Shown here: positions 1-12,909 of the stretch, piece after piece
Numbering within the stretch: the first letter of the stretch is position 1
Layout: each line of letters starts with the position of its first letter
Source of the DNA: Collodictyon triciliatum
Lineage: Eukaryota > CRuMs
Direction of reading: 5' to 3'
Assembly (NCBI GenBank): GCA_043381765.1
Contig: JBHJMP010000131.1
Span: 1-20,242 of the forward strand
DNA: 20,242 bases
The notes under the pieces: generated by a model
Told to the model about the DNA's origin: nothing
Seen by the model: the letters and a program-made list of their open reading frames with translations, nothing else
The model's database searches: none
Translations under genes and position numbers: made by a program

Positions 1-145
1 CATTATCATTATCATTATCATTATCATTATCATTATCATTATCATTATCATTATCATTATCATTATCATTATCATTATCATTATCATTATCATTATCATT
101 ATCATTATCATTATCATTATCGTTATCATTATCATTATCATTATC
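1..145. repeat. CATTAT hexamer microsatellite
   Basis: About 24 tandem copies of the 6-base unit CATTAT, nearly perfect, with one A-to-G change near 122. The array begins at or before the window edge, so its full length is unknown. It lies 5' of the POLA2 gene and does not encode anything recognisable. Confidence 0.95.
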
Positions 146-332
146 GCTTCGACAACAACCGTCTAAAGTTTTTTTATATTTTTTTTTGTTTTTTCGTTGT
201 AAAGAAGAGGGGTAAATAAAAGGCTTTTTATGATTTAGCCTAGCAGTATTAATGTTCACTGAAAGTATCCTGTTCTTGTCTAATTTTTTTTGTTTTCTCA
301 AACACATTTCCCTAGGCTGCCTTTTGGCACCA
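146..332 (+). other. 5' flank of POLA2
   Basis: AT-rich stretch between the hexamer repeat and the first POLA2 ATG, with T-runs at 171-192 and 285-291. No TATA box or other promoter element can be assigned with confidence. It presumably carries the promoter and 5' UTR. Confidence 0.4.
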
Positions 333-3300
333 ATGTATAATCTCCAAGCAGACGAAATCGCAAACTATTTTGAAAGTTTTGAAATGAACGAGCCCCTTCT
401 ATTCCAGGAGCAAGTTTTTCTTCTCGACAATCGCATGATATTATCATCTTAATTGCTGCATTTAGATTCAACCCTTTAAGATATTGAAATTTTCAATATA
501 TTTGGGAAACATGAACATAACCCAAGGTAATTCTACTTATCATATATTTATCGCTGTGAATAACATTGAAGGAAGGAAGCGATGGAAATCGCCAAATTTT
601 TCAAAGACTATGTCAAGAAGCGACGGGAGTCAAAGCCCCCTACATGTATATTTATATATTTATTTAAAATAAATGCTGTAATAGAATATTATGTAGCCCA
701 ACTTAAATTTATCACAATATAGCTTATTACTGTGCTATCCGAGATATATTATGATTTTCATTTAATTATACCTTTTCATTACAAGCGAGAACTCATAGCG
801 TCCCTGCAAACACTCATAACTCAGCGTCTTTGAAAGGGTATATTTATCAATTTAATAACAATTTTTTATGATGTTAAAAAATAATTAAAATGATAAAAAT
901 AAAAATAAAAGAAGCAGCTGATGTAGCCTCCTCCTCTTTCATTATCGATGCGCGGATGCATACCATATTTTAAGTCTATAAATTCATCTTTATATTGTAA
1001 AAGATTTAATGACGATTTCCTTGGAAACTATTCCAATTTTGGGTCTCAAAGCCTTCCGGTGTGTATTCTCTTCCCCATATATTCCAATTTATTTTATTTT
1101 ATTATACGTATATTTAGTCCTCGGGAACCGTCACATTTACAACACATATTCATATGTTGAGGAAAATGTTTATTATATTATCATACACGATAATCGCGAA
1201 TATGACAATAATACACAATTCTTGATAAATAAAGAATATCAATGATAGCACTAATAATATGTTTAACCCTCAGCCAATTATATAGTGTTTTGTTATATTC
1301 TATGTTTGATTTCATCAACCCTGCTTTTCTTTTCTCGTTTTCATCATCAAAATTATACGAATATGAGCACTGAAACACACTATCACACCGCAGTCTGGGC
1401 AACACCCTCCTTCTGTACCAAAGGCCGAAGAGCCAACAACCCCTGTTAAGAGTCGAACACCGGCTCTCGGGTTAAACATGTAACTCATTATAAAATAATT
1501 CATAGAATGGTTCAAAAGCTCTGGAACATCATCTTCTTTGTAGCAAAACCAGATGGAGTTATTTCGCTACAGTCAAATTTCTTCCTTTTTTTTTTTAATA
1601 TACGCTCTCTCGTGGCCAATTATTCTATCAGATAAATTATCAGTTAATTTTTTTTTAATAAAAAATACCTGCTTCAATAAAACACGACAAACTATTATGA
1701 TAACGCCGTCACTATTGTGGATTAACAGGGAATCACCTATCACTCCTTCACAAGTGCCAAGAGGAAAATCTCTAGAAACAATCCACACCCTAAATGATAA
1801 TATACCTGGATTTGACGAGGGAATGATATTGCGCCCTTCTGATGCACCGCTTTCACTTGTCCCCATTATGGATGGCCCTTATAAGAGGCTCTATCGCACA
1901 TATCAGGTAATTGCTGAGGCTTTTGCAACAAACACGTCCACCTCATTATTTCATCATCTACTTTTTATTGCTTTACCTCAGTGTATCATGACATACACAT
2001 ATTATTTCGAATATTATCTCAGACATACGATTTCTTTGGATAATTCATTACAGGGAACGAATCGATTCCAGTTCAAGTATTTTGCTGAACCCATATCAGA
2101 CACAATTGAAGGTTTTCATGTGAATATGAATCGATAGTAAAATCACCATCCACCCCTTCATATATGTATTTTATGTTTTTATTTATGGACTCTTTTCGAA
2201 ATAACCCAATGATTGGACTGAATTCGCCTGAAACTGCGACTACTTGTTCAATATAGCAATTGAATCAAGAATAAATCATTACAAACAACGCGCCCTTGAT
2301 GATGCCTCTGTTTCTGATGAGCCCAATAGATATATCGATCAAATATCGACTGTAATAAAATTATGCTACTCACTTATTAAATGCATATTCCTCAACTACT
2401 TCTTATCAGGTTTAAATATTATGCGAATACATTTTATTTCTCTAAAATACTTACATGAATTCGTTAACATAGAACATATCTCTATTCATCGGAATGATTA
2501 CAACGTGTGGAGAAGATTCTCTCACAGATAGAAATATACATCTCGAGGGGATACATAGCTCCCAAAAGGTTTATTCTTTTTAATTTTTAAGCCATGAAGG
2601 AATATTTTTTTATCTTGTTTTAACTCTGATGATGGTTGTCAATCTACCCTTGCCGATCTCATTTACAATCACAACAAAAAAAAAATTTATCGCTTCTCAT
2701 TCGGTTCTACTAGTTTGGTGCCATCAAACTTAATCTTGGGGAATTACCAGAGTATTTGTTTTACCCTGGTCAGGTACGCTTCTAAGAACCTTATTATTTC
2801 TCTCGAGTAAATTTATCACATTTATCTACAAAAGCAATAATTTTTTCCCTTTGTTCGATTCAAACATGTATAGAAGCAATAATTATAATGGAATTCAGTA
2901 ATGATAAAAAAAAATGCGAGCATATTTCATTCTAATTTTATCTTTTATTATTAGATCGTAGCTCTAAGAGGGACAAATCCATCGAAAACTGAGTTGTATG
3001 TCAAGAATATCGTTAAGGTTAATTCAATTAATTCACCTCTTCACATTTGTCGGCGGGTTGATTTCAAATTTACTTTCCATATGAATTTTTTTTCTTCTGG
3101 CGTCAAGGCCTACACATGATTATATATGTATGGCCGTTTTTATCAACTTGAAGTTATTGTATGAACATATTCATATGAACGAGATAGCATTACACATTCA
3201 ATAGCTTATTTGGTCATAACCCCTCCCAGGAGGAAAAAATAACTATTAAAATATTGAAATAAATAGTGCTACTTTATGAAACGAATAGAAAAGAGGGATT

Positions 3301-4905
3301 TTTTTTTTTAAGAAAAGAATTCGTCTAATAAATACCCCTTAGTTCACGGAAACGATCCATGATGAGGTCTTTCAGTCAGAATCGGATGGTTGGACATCTT
3401 TTTTTGCGGCTGGGCCGTTAATATCAACGGATGGGCTAGACCAAAGCAACTTACGGCGTATGATACAAATATGTCTCGATAAAAGGCCCAATATGTTAGT
3501 TCTGGTAATCGACTTTTCCCTTTACATTTCATTCATTCATTAATATAGTGTATGAATTTTCCCCACAAAGTTTTTGAGAGGAGAAAAAAACATGTTAGAT
3601 TGGTCCTCTCTACGACATATTCTCCCAAGATGCACAAGATCAAATTCACAAAATGGACTCAATTATCACAAAACAATTTACTGAGGTAAAACTTTAATTT
3701 CCATTGATAAATTGGACATTATTCATGTCATCTTTCACAAATTCAAAGGAAGAGTAAATAATACGAATTGGACCTTGTAATTTACTTATAAAATGATGAA
3801 ATAATATCCAATCAAATATCCATAGTATATTTACGCGCAACAAAGCATGCATACATATATACGTATGTGTGTTTGAGCGGGGAAGAAAAGATACACAAGT
3901 ATCATGTAAATTCACCTATCTCCTTTTTTCTCTTTTTTTTTCTTTTTGCAAACCAATTACGTCAAATAGATTCTATCATCAACCATGGAAATTCTCCAAC
4001 AATCTGGAATACAATTTGCATACATCCCTTCACCGAAGGATCCTCATTTTTATTCCTATCCGCAACCACCGGTTCAAGGATTATCAACTGGGGTAAGAAA
4101 ATGTCAAAGTATTCAACAAACCATCCATCTTACTTTGAAATGGTATCTTGTGAGTTATAATAGTTGCATAATCAAACCAATGCAATATTTTGTGAAATTT
4201 AATGTTTGGGTACAAAATAGTTTTATTTACAAAAATCAGATGTATTATTATCATTTATACTGCGATAAATTCACATAGAAAGGATTTCTGTCCAATCCAT
4301 GCATGTTCAACTATGATGGTGTAAGAATCGGCGCAAGTTCGGTAGATTCTATTTCGCAACTGAGCACATCGTCTATATCCAGGTTGAATAGATTCCAACT
4401 CTGTTTTTTTTTTTTTTAATGACATATTCTAGTTTGTAAAATTATTTGGTTCCTTACCCCCATGTAGGGTATATTAATTGTAGAATTAATGAGTAGTCAT
4501 ATTTTTCATCAGAACTCAAATACACTCTGACCGTGTTACAAAACTTTGGGAGTTGTTGTTGGACCAAAAGAGGTTTTTATTTTTCATCATTTTTCTTTTA
4601 AAAAGATAATGAAAACGATGCAGACATGTTATTCTTCCTTTCATTTGGCTTTTTTACACGAATTTTTTTGGCACAACCATGCGATTAGATCACAAGCTTT
4701 TGTATTATAATTCATTTTTGTACTAATTCTTTCACCGTACAATACATATAAGCTTTTATCCTCTATACCCGTCGCCTGTTCAACCCCAAACAAAGTCGAA
4801 TCCCAATCCTCATCGTGTCCCATTGAGCTTTTTGAAGGAGTTGCCTGAAGATGGCGTACGATTTTATTTCTATGTACCTTGCCCAAACGACTGAAATTAG
4901 TCCTC

Positions 4906-5003
<98 letters not shown>

Positions 5004-5698
5004 TATCGTGCGCTGGGAGTGGGCATCACAACATTGAGAATCAAATTACAAGAACGATTGCAAACATATGAATATTAAATATAAAGATTCTTAAGTGAAA
5101 AACACATGACAAAAAACAATCCATTGTAGGCGGACTGCCTCGCTTTTTCAGACACCCCACATATTTTAGTGATACCCTCGGATCTACGTTACTTTGCCAA
5201 GGTTTGAGTTGTTTGAGTGGTTTCAGTTCGTTGCTTGTATGCTTCCGCCCTTTCCTTCTATTCGAGTTCGATTATTATTATTATTCTTGTGTGTGTGTGT
5301 TTTTTTTAACCTTTTAGTCGATATTTTGTTTTCTTGTATTTTTTTTCTTCTCTATTTTTACAAAATGGAATATTTACATTCTCTTGGTACTCACGAGATT
5401 ATATTGCTTCCCTTTGACAATATTTCTAATCGGCTCTATAAAATATAGATATCATCCTCAATATCTCAATTCATGGGAAATATAATTGTTTTTTTTTTTT
5501 TTTATCACTGCGTAGGTAATCCGGGGCACGTTGTGCATCAACCCCGGTCGACTGACAAAGTTCAACATGACCGGAACATTTGCTTCTGTAACATATCGGC
5601 CAAGACTGACCCAACAAAGTCCTCCTGGCCCCACCGAGACAGAGAGCAACCGAGGTCGCATTCACGACTGCATTCGCGTTGATATCGTCAACCTATAA
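333..5698 (+). CDS. POLA2: DNA polymerase alpha subunit B (20 exons, 630 aa)
   Basis: Non-catalytic B subunit of the Pol alpha-primase complex, which primes DNA synthesis in the nucleus. Exons: 333-413, 466-526, 580-645, 786-837, 1004-1058, 1394-1470, 1729-1906, 2054-2111, 2257-2351, 2473-2568, 2714-2773, 2955-3056, 3343-3504, 3599-3685, 3970-4092, 4279-4382, 4513-4572, 4753-4873, 5130-5201, 5516-5698. All introns are GT-AG, all phases match, and the sum is 1893 nt. An N-terminal helical domain (MYNLQADEIANYFESF) is followed by a Thr/Pro/Ser linker (TTPVKSRTPAL, exon 6). An OB fold spans about 242-330 (LNLGELPEYLFYPGQIVALR), then the inactive phosphoesterase-like domain runs to the end (FAAGPL, IPSPKD, SFYPLYP, ILVIPSDLRYFAK, INPGRLTK, CIRVDIVNL-stop). 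The length is near the family's usual 600 aa. The exon 12 end is ambiguous (3056 or 3017). Exons 3-5, in the variable linker, are the least certain. Confidence 0.93.
4906..5003 (+). repeat. (TTA)n microsatellite in POLA2 intron 18
   Basis: About 32 uninterrupted TTA units inside the intron between 4874 and 5129. They are U-rich on the POLA2 sense strand. The poly-isoleucine frame read across it is not coding. Confidence 0.95.
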
Positions 5699-6228
5699 AC
5701 TTAACTGTCCCTATATTGTCCAATAAGTAGCAAACTTCATATTTTCCCCTCATCCTTTGCCAATCTAGTCTGACTGAAAATGGTTGATATTTGTCGCCTG
5801 CCGGCTGAAATCATAAGATGCGCCTGTCACAAGATACTTCTGTGTGGGATACACTCTTTGATTCGGAGATATTATAGTGCTTCATAATTGACGAGCATCT
5901 GCACGGCTATGGAATCAAAACCAGGGAAGGGAAGCAGAACAAACAAGCAGGCTTGCCTATCTCTGATGGTAAGGAACAGACAGGTTGCGGTTCCATTTAA
6001 TGAAGCAAGAGTATTATCTGTGCGTTGACATCGTTTTTAATTTTTGCTATTTTTATTTCTTTAGAAGGACAAAAACAGAAAGAAAAAACAAACAACAGTT
6101 TCTCAAAAAAAAAAAAAAACCAATAGTGAGATAGTAACAGAAACAAAGAGTATATAAATGACGGAAAGAGGGACACATGGTGGCTCATTTCATATCACCA
6201 CTCCTCTACCCCTCACAGGTTAAGGGAG
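5699..6228. other. Convergent intergenic region POLA2 / NF-YA
   Basis: The 3' ends of two genes face each other here. AATAAG near 5722 is the nearest polyadenylation-like motif after the POLA2 stop; no clear AATAAA is seen on either side. A stretch at about 5760-6027 is less AT-rich than its surroundings and holds two short ATG frames on the + strand (5780-5887, 36-aa class; 5911-6030, 39 codons). Neither matches a family I recognise. Confidence 0.4.
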
Positions 6229-8094
<1,866 letters not shown>

Positions 8095-8502
8095 TGCAGG
8101 CCTTTGGATCAAGAAAGAGACTTCCTTGACTGATGCGTCCTCTTTGAAGTGTGAGCGTGGTTGTGCCTGGCACAAATAAAAGGTAGGGAGAAAGAAAGTC
8201 TGCAGGAAACGAGCTGAGGAAGATCAGCACTTTGCTTGCGAGCGACAGAAAGTTGTCTGGGGGACAATAAAAGTCAATATCTCGGTCGGGCGGAATGAAG
8301 CGCAAGCAGAGCCAAAATATCGTGCAGCTGAAACGGGCTTTGTCCTATGAGAACGTATTGGAAAAGAAGTGAAAAAGAAGAAAAAGTATTATTGACACTA
8401 TGAATAAAATACATCAATGAGTATAAAAGAAAAAAAAGTGACCCCGACTCAGGCGCTGCATTCACACTGTTTCAATGTCTCACTTATTTCCTATTGCTAT
8501 TT

Positions 8503-8548
<46 letters not shown>

Positions 8549-8781
8549 CATATTTATTATCGGTTGGCCTCTTATAACTTCTTTATATACAATGCAACAG
8601 AAGAGTGACAGGCGCGTTTGATACACACTACTGTAACTAGAGAGTTTGGAGGAAGGGGACAAAGGAGAGACAGTTTGGACGGCAGGATTCTCTTTTTTTC
8701 TTCTTTCTTTCTTTCCCTCCTTTTTTTTTTCTTGGTTTCTTTTCCCCTCTCCTTTGTAATGTCGATGAAAAAGGAGGTTTG
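8095..8781. other. Upstream region of NF-YA and 3' flank of the hydrolase
   Basis: Both neighbours are on the - strand. A strong acceptor (a pyrimidine run ending CCAG) at 8167 suggests a further 5' exon of the NF-YA gene between here and about 8480, but I could not fix a start codon. The interval also holds the 39-T run and T/C-rich tracts at 8690-8755. No AATAAA was found close to the hydrolase stop. Confidence 0.4.
8505..8543. repeat. Poly(T) tract, 39 bases
   Basis: Uninterrupted T-run on the + strand (A-run on the strand of both flanking genes), between the hydrolase stop and the NF-YA exons. A retroposed poly(A) tail is possible, but no flanking target-site duplication is obvious. Confidence 0.9.
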
Positions 8782-11096
8782 TCAGAAGTTGAAAAAACGG
8801 CGCTTTGGGTTGGCTGCCTGCTGCAAAAAAGAAGGCGGCGATGAAGACAATGAAGTTGGGGTTTGCGTTGTTGATTCAGTTGCGCGCAGATACGCAGGAC
8901 GCGTTCGACCCTGGGCGTTGCGATAGTCTAAAGCCATGGAAAAGTCAAACTCACTCCCAGAGTCTGCTTCAGCCCTGGACACTTGTGAGGTAGGTAAGAA
9001 CCAGCTCTCGATAACATGGGAGCCAGGTAGCTGGTTAGACTCCTGCAGTTCACTGAGACTGGACAAGTCCACAGCGGGCAACGCCGAGTCTAGTTTCGGA
9101 TATTCTGCAGTGTTGCTTTCTGGGGCAGGCTCGTTGCTCGTAAAGTAATCAACCAGTCGAGAGGCCTCGTATGTATCGCCCCTTGGAGAGGCCGGGGTGG
9201 ATGAGTTCATAGAGGGTGGAAGTCCTGGTGGTGTGTAGGCATTTTTCCCCGTGATGAGGTGGGCTATCAGATTTTTTGAACGCATTTTTTGCTTTGCAGG
9301 TTCAGGTGCTTTAGAGCCGAAAGATACGCGCGTTTGAAAACTGTCTCTTTGAGGCATGAAGTGCGATGCTTCCGCCGTAGTGCCCTGATCCGCGTCTAGA
9401 GTATCGTTTTCAACGGTTCGACTGATATTTCCTTCATCTTTTTCCAGTGATTCTTGAGAACATCTCTCCCTGTCACCTACCCTACCGATGCGTTGGTAGT
9501 GTTGTCTGCATTGATCAAATATCCATATTGTTATCGCTGATACTATTTCATCTTTTTCTTGTCCGCGGTCGATTTCGTGGTCGATGTTGGGCCATATATG
9601 AATCACTTTGTTCCAGTTTGATACTTGGTCATAAAACTAGCGTGAAAGAAAGGGCATGAGTGCGAGGAATATTTTATATTATTTAAAGCAAACAAATATG
9701 CTGCGGTTTGTGCCTTAAATTTAAATGACACTAAGGTATTATTTTGAATAGATTAAAAATGGTATTTAATATATGTGTAGATTGATGAACGTATACCTCT
9801 TGGGAGGCTTTTGGACATGCGTACTGATTTCAAGGCAGAGACATTCATTATGCCGAAATATTGGAAATGATGGAGAGAAATTATAAATGAGCTTGTGTTA
9901 AACTTACAGGTGACCACGAAGATGAATTTGGATAGGATAGTTCAGTGTTTTTTGGAGAAAAATCAAGAAACAACATAAATAATGATAATAATAATGACAC
10001 ATTTAATTGTGCGACAATGAACCTGGTCTGCGTCCCCATGAATAAGGAGGAGTGGGTGATGAAATTCAGAGGGCGAGGTAAGGCATAAATCGGCCAACCT
10101 CCAAGCTTCTATTAAACTTGGTGGAGTTTGGGGTGTAGGCAAGGTGCTTTTCTTTGATAAATCCTTCGGCAAGTAGGACTGACGACTTTCTCTCGCAAGT
10201 GATGCATGCAGAGATGAACTGTAATGAATGGTGAGTGGAAGCATCAAATAAATTAAAGAATAGCCAAAACAAGATGCCATTTTCTCAATATTCTGGAAAC
10301 CTATCAGCTAGGGAGAACAGATAGAGGAATTATTTAGATTTCCGACTACATGAAAAATATATATCTAACTCTATCAAAAAAAAAAGTCATACAGATTTTT
10401 TTTAGCAAATAAGAAAAAATTCCAAATCTGATTAAGTTAGGTTTGATAATCAGGTATGTAGGGCTTTTCGACCATGTTTCAGTTTTTTTTAAAGTTGACA
10501 TGAGTGACTATTTAATGATAGAGAGGGAGAAAAAAAAATACCTATTTGATGAAGATGAAATCGTCAGGGTATTTGGTCTGAAATTTAGCGCTGCTAACTT
10601 TTCTGAAAGAATAGCCTCTGGAGAAGCACGAAGCCATGGAGAAGTTACAATTATCCCATGTATGGGAACGCGATATCGAATTGATGCAGTGGGTGCCGAA
10701 TCAATCATAGATGAATGCTTAAGGGTCTGGTGCGATGACAGTCCATTATGAATTAAATTTTCAATGCAAACTTTAGTTGACAGTTTTATACATGAAACTA
10801 TATTACAGCTATAACAGGCTGGTCCTTCAAGTATGTATATATACAAGGAAGCGTCTGTATATTCTTCATTTGTGAGAATGAATCAAAAAAATACGAATTA
10901 TGACCAATATGCACAAACTCTGTTTCTGTCTTGAAGACCTATGGATATTGCAAGGGTTCCTCCAAATCCATGTCCATACAAGAAATTGGGCAAGGCAGGG
11001 ACCGAATAAGCCTCCATGATATTTTCGATATCGCGCAAAGAATCTGCTATCGGGAGAACCCCTGAGATGCCACTTGAACGACCATGACCTTTGGGG

Positions 11097-11193
<97 letters not shown>

Positions 11194-11875
11194 TTTAATT
11201 ACTTCTCATGTTAAAAAGCACATAAGGTATACTGGAAAAAAACAAGTAAGGGAAAATGGTTGATTGAAATGAACAGAAACAAAACAAAACACAACAAAAC
11301 AAAACACAACAAAACACAACAAAACAAAACAAAACAAAACACAACAAAACAAAACAAAACAAAACAAAACAAAACAAAACAAAACAAAACAAANNNNNNN
11401 NNNAACAAAACAAAACAAAACAAAACAAAACAAAACAAAACAAAACAAAACAAAACAAAACAAAACAAAACAAAACAAAACAAAACAAAACAAAACAAAA
11501 GCATATATCGAAACCTCTCAGATCAAACGAGACAACACGGAATCCAGCGGCGGTAAAGCGATTGCAAGTTTCAAAAAGGGAATTCTTGTCTGAAAATAGG
11601 GAGTGAACCACAAAGACTGTTGCTAAAGGAATCAGTTGGAATGAAATCACAGGGGTCCATACGCACAAGTGCAACTCGCAGGCATCCGCCGTGGGGAAAG
11701 TGACTTCGATGTACCGTTGAATACGATCTGAGCCGAACTCCGGGGATTCTCCTCGTTGCAGCGAGAGTGAAAGTGGAACAGCAGAAGAACCTTTCGGCTT
11801 TGGAGGGAGTGCATATTCGATTCGGGTTGGTGCGTTTCGGTTCTTTGAGCGTAAAGAGCCGAACCCCCGCTCCAT
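8782..11875 (-). CDS. Alpha/beta hydrolase, monoglyceride-lipase-like, nucleophile Ser replaced by Gly (6 exons, 594 aa)
   Basis: Exons 11875-11515, 11088-10919, 10717-10542, 10218-10023, 9823-9797, 9636-8782; phases match and the sum is 1785 nt. The fold order fits serine-hydrolase lipases of the MGL type: strand with VVHSLFSD (about 89-96), FDLRGHGRSSG (117-127), elbow LYGHGFGG (157-164), IHGIIVTSPWLRASP, then LLIHGDADQ (acid D300), microexon YACPKASQE, FYDQV and IWPNIDHE (catalytic-type H330). After about residue 350 comes a Ser/Pro-rich tail of some 240 aa with no family I know, ending NPKRRFFNF. Two active-site changes stand out: the oxyanion HG is HS (H91-S92), and the nucleophile in G-x-S-x-G is Gly161 (GGA, 10967-10969). 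It may be a pseudoenzyme or a binding protein. The exon 2/3 junction adds about 16 residues and is the weakest splice call. Confidence 0.85.
11097..11193 (-). repeat. (GATA)n microsatellite at a 3' splice site
   Basis: About 24 GATA units on the + strand (TATC on the hydrolase sense strand). The tract ends about 8 bases before the AG of hydrolase intron 1 (AG at 11090-11089), so the repeat itself forms the pyrimidine-rich end of the intron. Confidence 0.95.
11278..11500 (-). repeat. (AAAAC)n microsatellite in hydrolase intron 1, with 10-N gap
   Basis: About 40 AAAAC units, with some ACAAC variants on the left, interrupted by ten N at 11394-11403. On the sense strand it is TTTTG. It begins about 14 bases inside the intron from the donor at 11514. 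Phe/Cys/Leu frames across it are not coding. Confidence 0.95.
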
Positions 11876-12558
11876 CTATATTGAGGCGCCATCATTTTCC
11901 ATATAATTCTTTATGATTATTATTAATTTTATTGTTATGTTGGTGCCACTATTTTCGATTCAAGAGTCTTGTTCATCTCTTGTCTATCTATCGAGAATGG
12001 CATCACATGGGCGGATGGCAGGGATATGGCCCAGCTTTTCTACATCGTTAGCTCTGTCCCTCGAGCGCGCTTCGTGACCGACTTTGCTTGTTCCGAAGTA
12101 CGCAAGCCAAAGCGCGAGTTGTATTCGAGCAAAATGTCACCAGATGTTTGTTGATAGGGTTTATATCTATTTACGGAATATATAGATAATTTGATATGTA
12201 ATATCATATAAACTTGCCATTATTACATTTATTAATAAAATTATATTTTATGTATATCTATGGTATCTGGTTAAATCAATCATTTATATAGTACTTGATA
12301 CTCAGTTTTTTTTTCTTAATCATACTTGATACTTAGCACGTAAGATACAATTAAATAAGGCGATTTGCATCATCTATATTGGATTGCAGTAAATATATAT
12401 TCCACAAATATCCAATTCAATACCTTTCCTTATGCGCCTAATTCGGCTACCGCAAACAAAGCCACCCGCTTTGATTCGTGCCGATCCTTTGCCCTTCCAA
12501 GCAGGTAGCCTTTTGGAATCCCTCAAGCCAGCTTCTTGTTCGCCAACAGACAGCAGAG
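11876..12558. other. Divergent promoter region, hydrolase / thioredoxin-like gene
   Basis: The start codons of two oppositely oriented genes lie 683 bases apart, so this interval holds both promoters and 5' UTRs. Most of it is AT-rich. Two GC-richer patches stand out: about 11985-12150 (open on both strands, possible 5' UTR or unassigned exon) and 12430-12558, which directly precedes the TMX-like ATG. No core element can be assigned. Confidence 0.5.
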
Positions 12559-12841
12559 ATGAGACTCCCGGTTGTTGCTTTTTTGTGTGCCCTTCTCGTG
12601 GTGGTATCGGTCGAGGCATCAGACGTCATCGAGCTTACAGACGACACATTCTTCCAGAAGGTAAACTCTTTTTTCTTTTCTTTTTGGCTTTCTAGTTTTC
12701 ATTAAACATGGCACCCACGAAGCAGAGGGCGATTCAGCATTTTTGTTACAGAGTAAAAAAGAAAAGAAAAAAAGAAAAGAGAGAGGAACTCGAAGATGAC
12801 ACCATTCCTCTTGGTACATAGCGTTCTCTAGTTGAATACGA

Positions 12842-12909
<68 letters not shown>

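Noticed and set aside
1-145. Hexamer array as telomere or CRISPR array
   Set aside because: CATTAT is not a known telomere unit, the array is internal-looking and followed by a gene, and there are no spacers as in CRISPR.
1553-2137. 194-codon + strand frame taken as one protein
   Set aside because: It joins two POLA2 exons (1729-1906, 2054-2111) through introns; the first 58 codons are intron sequence.
4851-5078. Poly-isoleucine frame on the + strand
   Set aside because: Only the first few codons are POLA2 exon sequence in another frame; the rest is the (TTA)n intronic repeat.
10443-10751. 102-codon + strand frame
   Set aside because: It is antisense to hydrolase exon 3; the - strand reading matches the lipase family and the + strand one matches nothing.
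11195-11504. Overlapping - strand frames rich in Phe/Cys/Val/Leu
   Set aside because: They are translations of the TTTTG intronic repeat and a 10-N gap in hydrolase intron 1.
12432-12695. + and - strand frames around the TMX-like first exon
   Set aside because: They are out-of-frame readings of the 5' UTR and exon 1; the frame from 12559 gives the signal peptide and thioredoxin start.
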